Origin: CAZFHZ01 sp964519015 | GTDB taxonomy: Bacteria; Blakebacterota; Blakebacteria; Blakebacterales; CAYUVJ01 | NCBI GenBank assembly: GCA_964519015.1 | Contig: CAZFHZ010000072.1 | Location: 1 to 16,778 of the forward strand | Direction of reading: 5' to 3' | DNA: 16,778 nucleotides | In this document: positions 14,482 through 16,778 of the stretch, one piece after another | Layout of the letters: every line of letters begins with the position of its first letter | How positions within the stretch are numbered: position 1 is the stretch's first letter | Position numbers and translations under genes: made by a program | Notes under the pieces: model-generated | Databases searched by the model: none | Seen by the model: the letters and a program-made list of their open reading frames with translations, nothing else | What the model was told of the DNA's origin: nothing

Positions 14482-15375
14482 TCAGAGCAGCGCGGCCAGC
14501 GTCAGGGCGACCGCCAGCAGGACATTGGTCCCCAGGTTCCACTGCACGTTGGCCGCCAGGGCGGGGATGGGGACAGGCCCGTCCGGATCGGTGAGCGCCC
14601 ACCGCAGGGGTAAGGCGAGCAGGAGGCTGGGCAGCAGTCCGAGCAACGCTGGGATCGGGAGCGCCCCGGCCAGCACCCCGGCCAGGATAGCCAGTGGGGT
14701 GCCGAGGGCCGCGGCCGCGTAAACGATGGCCGCTCGGCGCCGTCCCAGCAGCAGGACCAGGTTGCGCCGCCCGCCCGCCCGGTCGGCCTCCTCGTCGGGG
14801 AACTCGTTCAGCAGGAGCAGGTTGAAGGTCATGAAGAAGGCCGGGATTGCCACCACCCAGGCGGCCGGGCCCACTCCCCCCCCCTGCACCAGCGCGGTAC
14901 CGGCCACCGGCAGAGCCCCCAGCCCCAGTCCGGCCGCCACCACCCCCACCCCGATCCGGGCCAGCAGGTCGGTGTAGGCGAGCACCAGCACCGCACCGGC
15001 GACCATATAGGGAATCAGTACCGGCCCTCTCCTGGTGATCAGCCAGAGTCCGCAGAGCAACCCGACCAGCGCCCCCCCCAGGCCGACCGCGACCGCCGCC
15101 CGGACCGGGATGGCGCCCGAGGGGAGGGTTCCGCTGCCGCCCGAGAAGGGGGTGCGCTGGGTGGCCAAGTCGATCCCGCGGCGCATGTCGCTGGCCTCGT
15201 TGAGGGCGTTGACCGCGGCGTGCAGGGCCACTAGGCCGATCAGCGCGGCCAGGGTGTTGAGGGGATCGAAGGCACCGCCATAGGCACCGGCCGCGGCGCC
15301 GCTGGCCACCAAGGTCACCGCCAGCAGCAGGAAGGGGGCGCGGGCCACACTCAGGTAGGGTCGGAAGTCCGGCAT
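14482..15375 (-). CDS. UbiA-family prenyltransferase (MenA-like)
   Basis: A 297-residue multi-pass membrane prenyltransferase. Both aspartate-rich motifs that bind the Mg-prenyl diphosphate are present in variant form: residues 59-69 (NEASDMRRGID, matching the MenA-type ND-xx-D-xxx-G-x-D with E60 in place of the usual D) and 190-206 (NEFPDEEADRAGGRRNL). About eight to nine hydrophobic segments surround them. The closest textbook relatives prenylate 1,4-dihydroxy-2-naphthoate in menaquinone synthesis, but no quinone gene is nearby, so another aromatic acceptor is possible. The frame reaches 15462, but the ATG at 15375 has GGAG (15386-15383) seven bases upstream and starts MPDFRPYLSVARAPF, the normal family N-terminus. 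C9 and C8 tracts on the plus strand (14876-14884, 15072-15079) lie inside the gene; the frame remains open. Confidence 0.87.
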   Translation of the reverse strand: MPDFRPYLSVARAPFLLLAVTLVASGAAAGAYGGAFDPLNTLAALIGLVALHAAVNALNEASDMRRGIDLATQRTPFSGGSGTLPSGAIPVRAAVAVGLGGALVGLLCGLWLITRRGPVLIPYMVAGAVLVLAYTDLLARIGVGVVAAGLGLGALPVAGTALVQGGGVGPAAWVVAIPAFFMTFNLLLLNEFPDEEADRAGGRRNLVLLLGRRRAAIVYAAAALGTPLAILAGVLAGALPIPALLGLLPSLLLALPLRWALTDPDGPVPIPALAANVQWNLGTNVLLAVALTLAALL

Positions 15376-15545
15376 CGTCGTACTCCAAAGAGATGGAAAC
15401 GGGATCTCACATCGAGAACATCCTGTCCCTGACAACTCATCTGTGCCCATTCTCGCCCGCAATCGGATAATCCAGTTAGGCGAAGTGGGCGAGCTAATGC
15501 CATCAACCTACTTGTGGACAGTCCCCAGGATTCGCCTTTCTCTGA

Positions 15546-16187
15546 TCACGGTTCATATATAGGACCGTCGTCACCGGATACAGACCGGTACATATTGACG
15601 TAGGTAGGCAGGGCGCATCCACTCATGCGGTCGGTACTGAAGAGTACTCTACCGTTCTTCCCAATCAAGAGTGTGTAGCTGAATGGATTCGATCCATGGC
15701 TCAGGAATCTGTTCCTTGTTATATTCCTCGCGGTAATTCCAAACCTAGTCTCCAAAATCTCGCACAAGTCCCTGGTCGTGTCCGACTGTTCAGATCCCTC
15801 CAAGTAGAAGTGGATATTTGAGATTGGGAACCCGGCAGACCTTGCCGCAGCAACAAAGCCCGTGATTGTATCCATAAGGAGCCTTTGCCGTACCGTCGTT
15901 ACGTGAACGATGCGACCAAGACCACCGCTCGATGAACCCGATTCAATTCTCAGATTGGGATCAAGCCCTAGCTCCTCCATGGTTTCTCTATCCAGGAAAT
16001 CCCCTGGTCTCACGTGGATATCTTCCACGCTCAGACTCGCCTCATAGTATCGCGCCGCGAAGCAGCCGATCATCCCATTTCGCGCAAAATCCCTGAATTG
16101 TCGCTGAAGATTCGTCGAGTATGCCAATAATAGAGTTGAAAATATCAGGGCGCTAATGACGGTTATTAAGAACTTGAGTTTGTTCAT
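15546..16187 (-). CDS. Membrane-anchored or exported protein of unknown function, possibly redoxin-like
   Basis: A 213-residue protein that I do not recognise with certainty. Residues 1-27 form one hydrophobic N-terminal helix after a basic start (MNKLKFLITVISALIFSTLL), either a signal anchor or an uncleaved signal peptide. The rest is predicted extracytoplasmic. The C-terminal third has YTLLIGKNGRVLFST, a pattern resembling the strand-turn-strand of TlpA-like redoxins, but there is no CxxC, so a thioredoxin-fold assignment is only a guess. The start could be TTG at 16199, which overlaps the upstream stop, or the ATG at 16187, which I prefer; neither has a strong ribosome site. It lies 8 bp after the previous gene's stop, so the two are co-transcribed. 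GC content is clearly lower than in the rest of the window. Confidence 0.7.
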   Translation of the reverse strand: MNKLKFLITVISALIFSTLLLAYSTNLQRQFRDFARNGMIGCFAARYYEASLSVEDIHVRPGDFLDRETMEELGLDPNLRIESGSSSGGLGRIVHVTTVRQRLLMDTITGFVAAARSAGFPISNIHFYLEGSEQSDTTRDLCEILETRFGITARNITRNRFLSHGSNPFSYTLLIGKNGRVLFSTDRMSGCALPTYVNMYRSVSGDDGPIYEP

Positions 16188-16195
16188 GGATCCAT

Positions 16196-16778
16196 TCAAT
16201 TCTCAGACAGGTAGAATGGGATATTATGGATGGCATTGTTAACGACACTTACTATCAGTCGGGCGAAGTAGTCATTCATTGATTTTGGCACACTCAATCG
16301 GTCCAAGGTAACAAAACCGTTGTATGCTTCTAATGTCACCGCTTCAAGGAACCGAGCTACATCATCTGAAAAAGGCCATGTTTTAAAATGTTTTCCGTTG
16401 AGCCCGGAAATCTGAACTTTCCTCACTCGTGCATCTTCATCAAATGCTATTGCCATTTCAAGGTAGTTTGAAGCCCTTGCTGTTATTGAGAACGGGAGTG
16501 CTACTGTCACAATCCAACCGACCGGTTCGTTTCCCTCCAAGCTTGAGTGTACTTCATGAAGAAACCCACTCTCATCCATGGGTTTGACCACTGCTGAGAA
16601 TCCAAACAGATCAGCCGTCAGTTCGTCCAGGCCCAATCTTCCGACTCGGGGGGAACTAATTCCGTACCAGTACGGTGAAGTGCGTGTTCTCCATGTAGAC
16701 AGAAGTTCTGAATATCCAAAGTACTCGTTCACCAGGGAGAGAGTCGCATTCCCAAGAGCGAGGAGAGGGATAATCGTT
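16196..16778 (-). CDS. Unknown protein, N-terminus beyond the window edge
   Basis: The reading frame is open from the right edge to the stop TGA at 16198-16196. A GTG at 16732 could be read as a start, but the codons upstream to the edge stay open and encode a hydrophobic stretch (TIIPLLALGNATLSLV), which looks like the end of an N-terminal membrane helix, so I treat the gene as truncated. About 194 codons are visible. The visible part after the helix is soluble, with WIVTVALPFSITARASNYLE and a C-terminal segment MNDYFARLIVSVVNNAIHNI. I recognise no family. It is tightly linked to the following gene (15546-16187) and shares its lower GC content; both were probably acquired or evolved together. 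Both may be anchored in the membrane and act outside the cytoplasm. Confidence 0.65.
   Translation of the reverse strand, partial: TIIPLLALGNATLSLVNEYFGYSELLSTWRTRTSPYWYGISSPRVGRLGLDELTADLFGFSAVVKPMDESGFLHEVHSSLEGNEPVGWIVTVALPFSITARASNYLEMAIAFDEDARVRKVQISGLNGKHFKTWPFSDDVARFLEAVTLEAYNGFVTLDRLSVPKSMNDYFARLIVSVVNNAIHNIPFYLSEN

Noticed and set aside
15478..15537. AGGCGAA/TTCGCCT inverted repeat between the low-GC genes and the UbiA gene as an attachment-site-like boundary
   Set aside because: It is an inverted, not a direct, repeat of only 7 bp with a 46-base gap, and no integrase or transposase is nearby. Chance is the simpler explanation.

Overview
The window is GC-rich and densely coded on both strands, with intergenic gaps of only 10 to about 245 bp. 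It holds 12 genes, two of them cut by the window edges. The most diagnostic content is two 'ADOP' permeases (the acidobacterial duplicated orphan permease family), each preceded by a small PadR-family regulator. Together with a lipoprotein beta-propeller and a secreted M28-type peptidase, this suggests a Gram-negative soil or marine lineage such as Acidobacteriota, Gemmatimonadota or a neighbouring phylum. That placement is an inference from gene families; no rRNA or other marker gene is present. No stretch longer than 300 bp lacks a gene. I saw no tRNA, rRNA, CRISPR array or transposase.

Layout. (1) Positions 1-6886, all on the minus strand, hold two tandem PadR/ADOP modules. Reading in the direction of transcription they are padR2 (6886-6536), ADOP2 (6539-3876), a SnoaL-like/nitroreductase fusion (3871-2759), then after a 207-bp gap padR1 (2551-2207) and ADOP1 (2210 to beyond base 1). 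In both modules the PadR stop and the permease start share the same four bases (ATGA). A tandem 14-bp repeat lies upstream of padR1 and a 7-bp inverted repeat upstream of padR2. (2) Positions 7132-11105, plus strand: a lipoprotein beta-propeller, then a likely operon of an unrecognised 8-TM membrane protein, a longer PadR regulator (PadR3) and a CPBP-family membrane protease. The operon starts at an AT-rich promoter with overlapping palindromes (8503-8541) and ends at a perfect 11-bp hairpin terminator (11080-11105). (3) A secreted M28-like peptidase (13261-11162, minus) converges on that terminator. It has its own sigma70-type promoter and is divergent from a DUF4003-like protein (13476-14465, plus). 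(4) A UbiA-family prenyltransferase (15375-14482, minus) converges on the DUF4003-like gene with a 16-bp gap. (5) From about 15546 to the right edge the base composition falls markedly (to roughly 45-50% GC by eye). Two unrecognised, tightly linked minus-strand genes there look like a foreign or differently evolving segment.

How it fits together. Three PadR repressors lie within 8 kb, each next to membrane or envelope effectors (two orphan permeases, and a membrane protein plus CPBP protease), and each with a different palindromic or repeated candidate operator. The simplest reading is a cluster of separately inducible envelope or efflux/stress modules. The ligands are unknown, and no ABC ATPase is visible next to the permeases. 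The fusion of a SnoaL-like domain to a nitroreductase inside one ADOP operon and the PadR3/CPBP operon are the least familiar arrangements.
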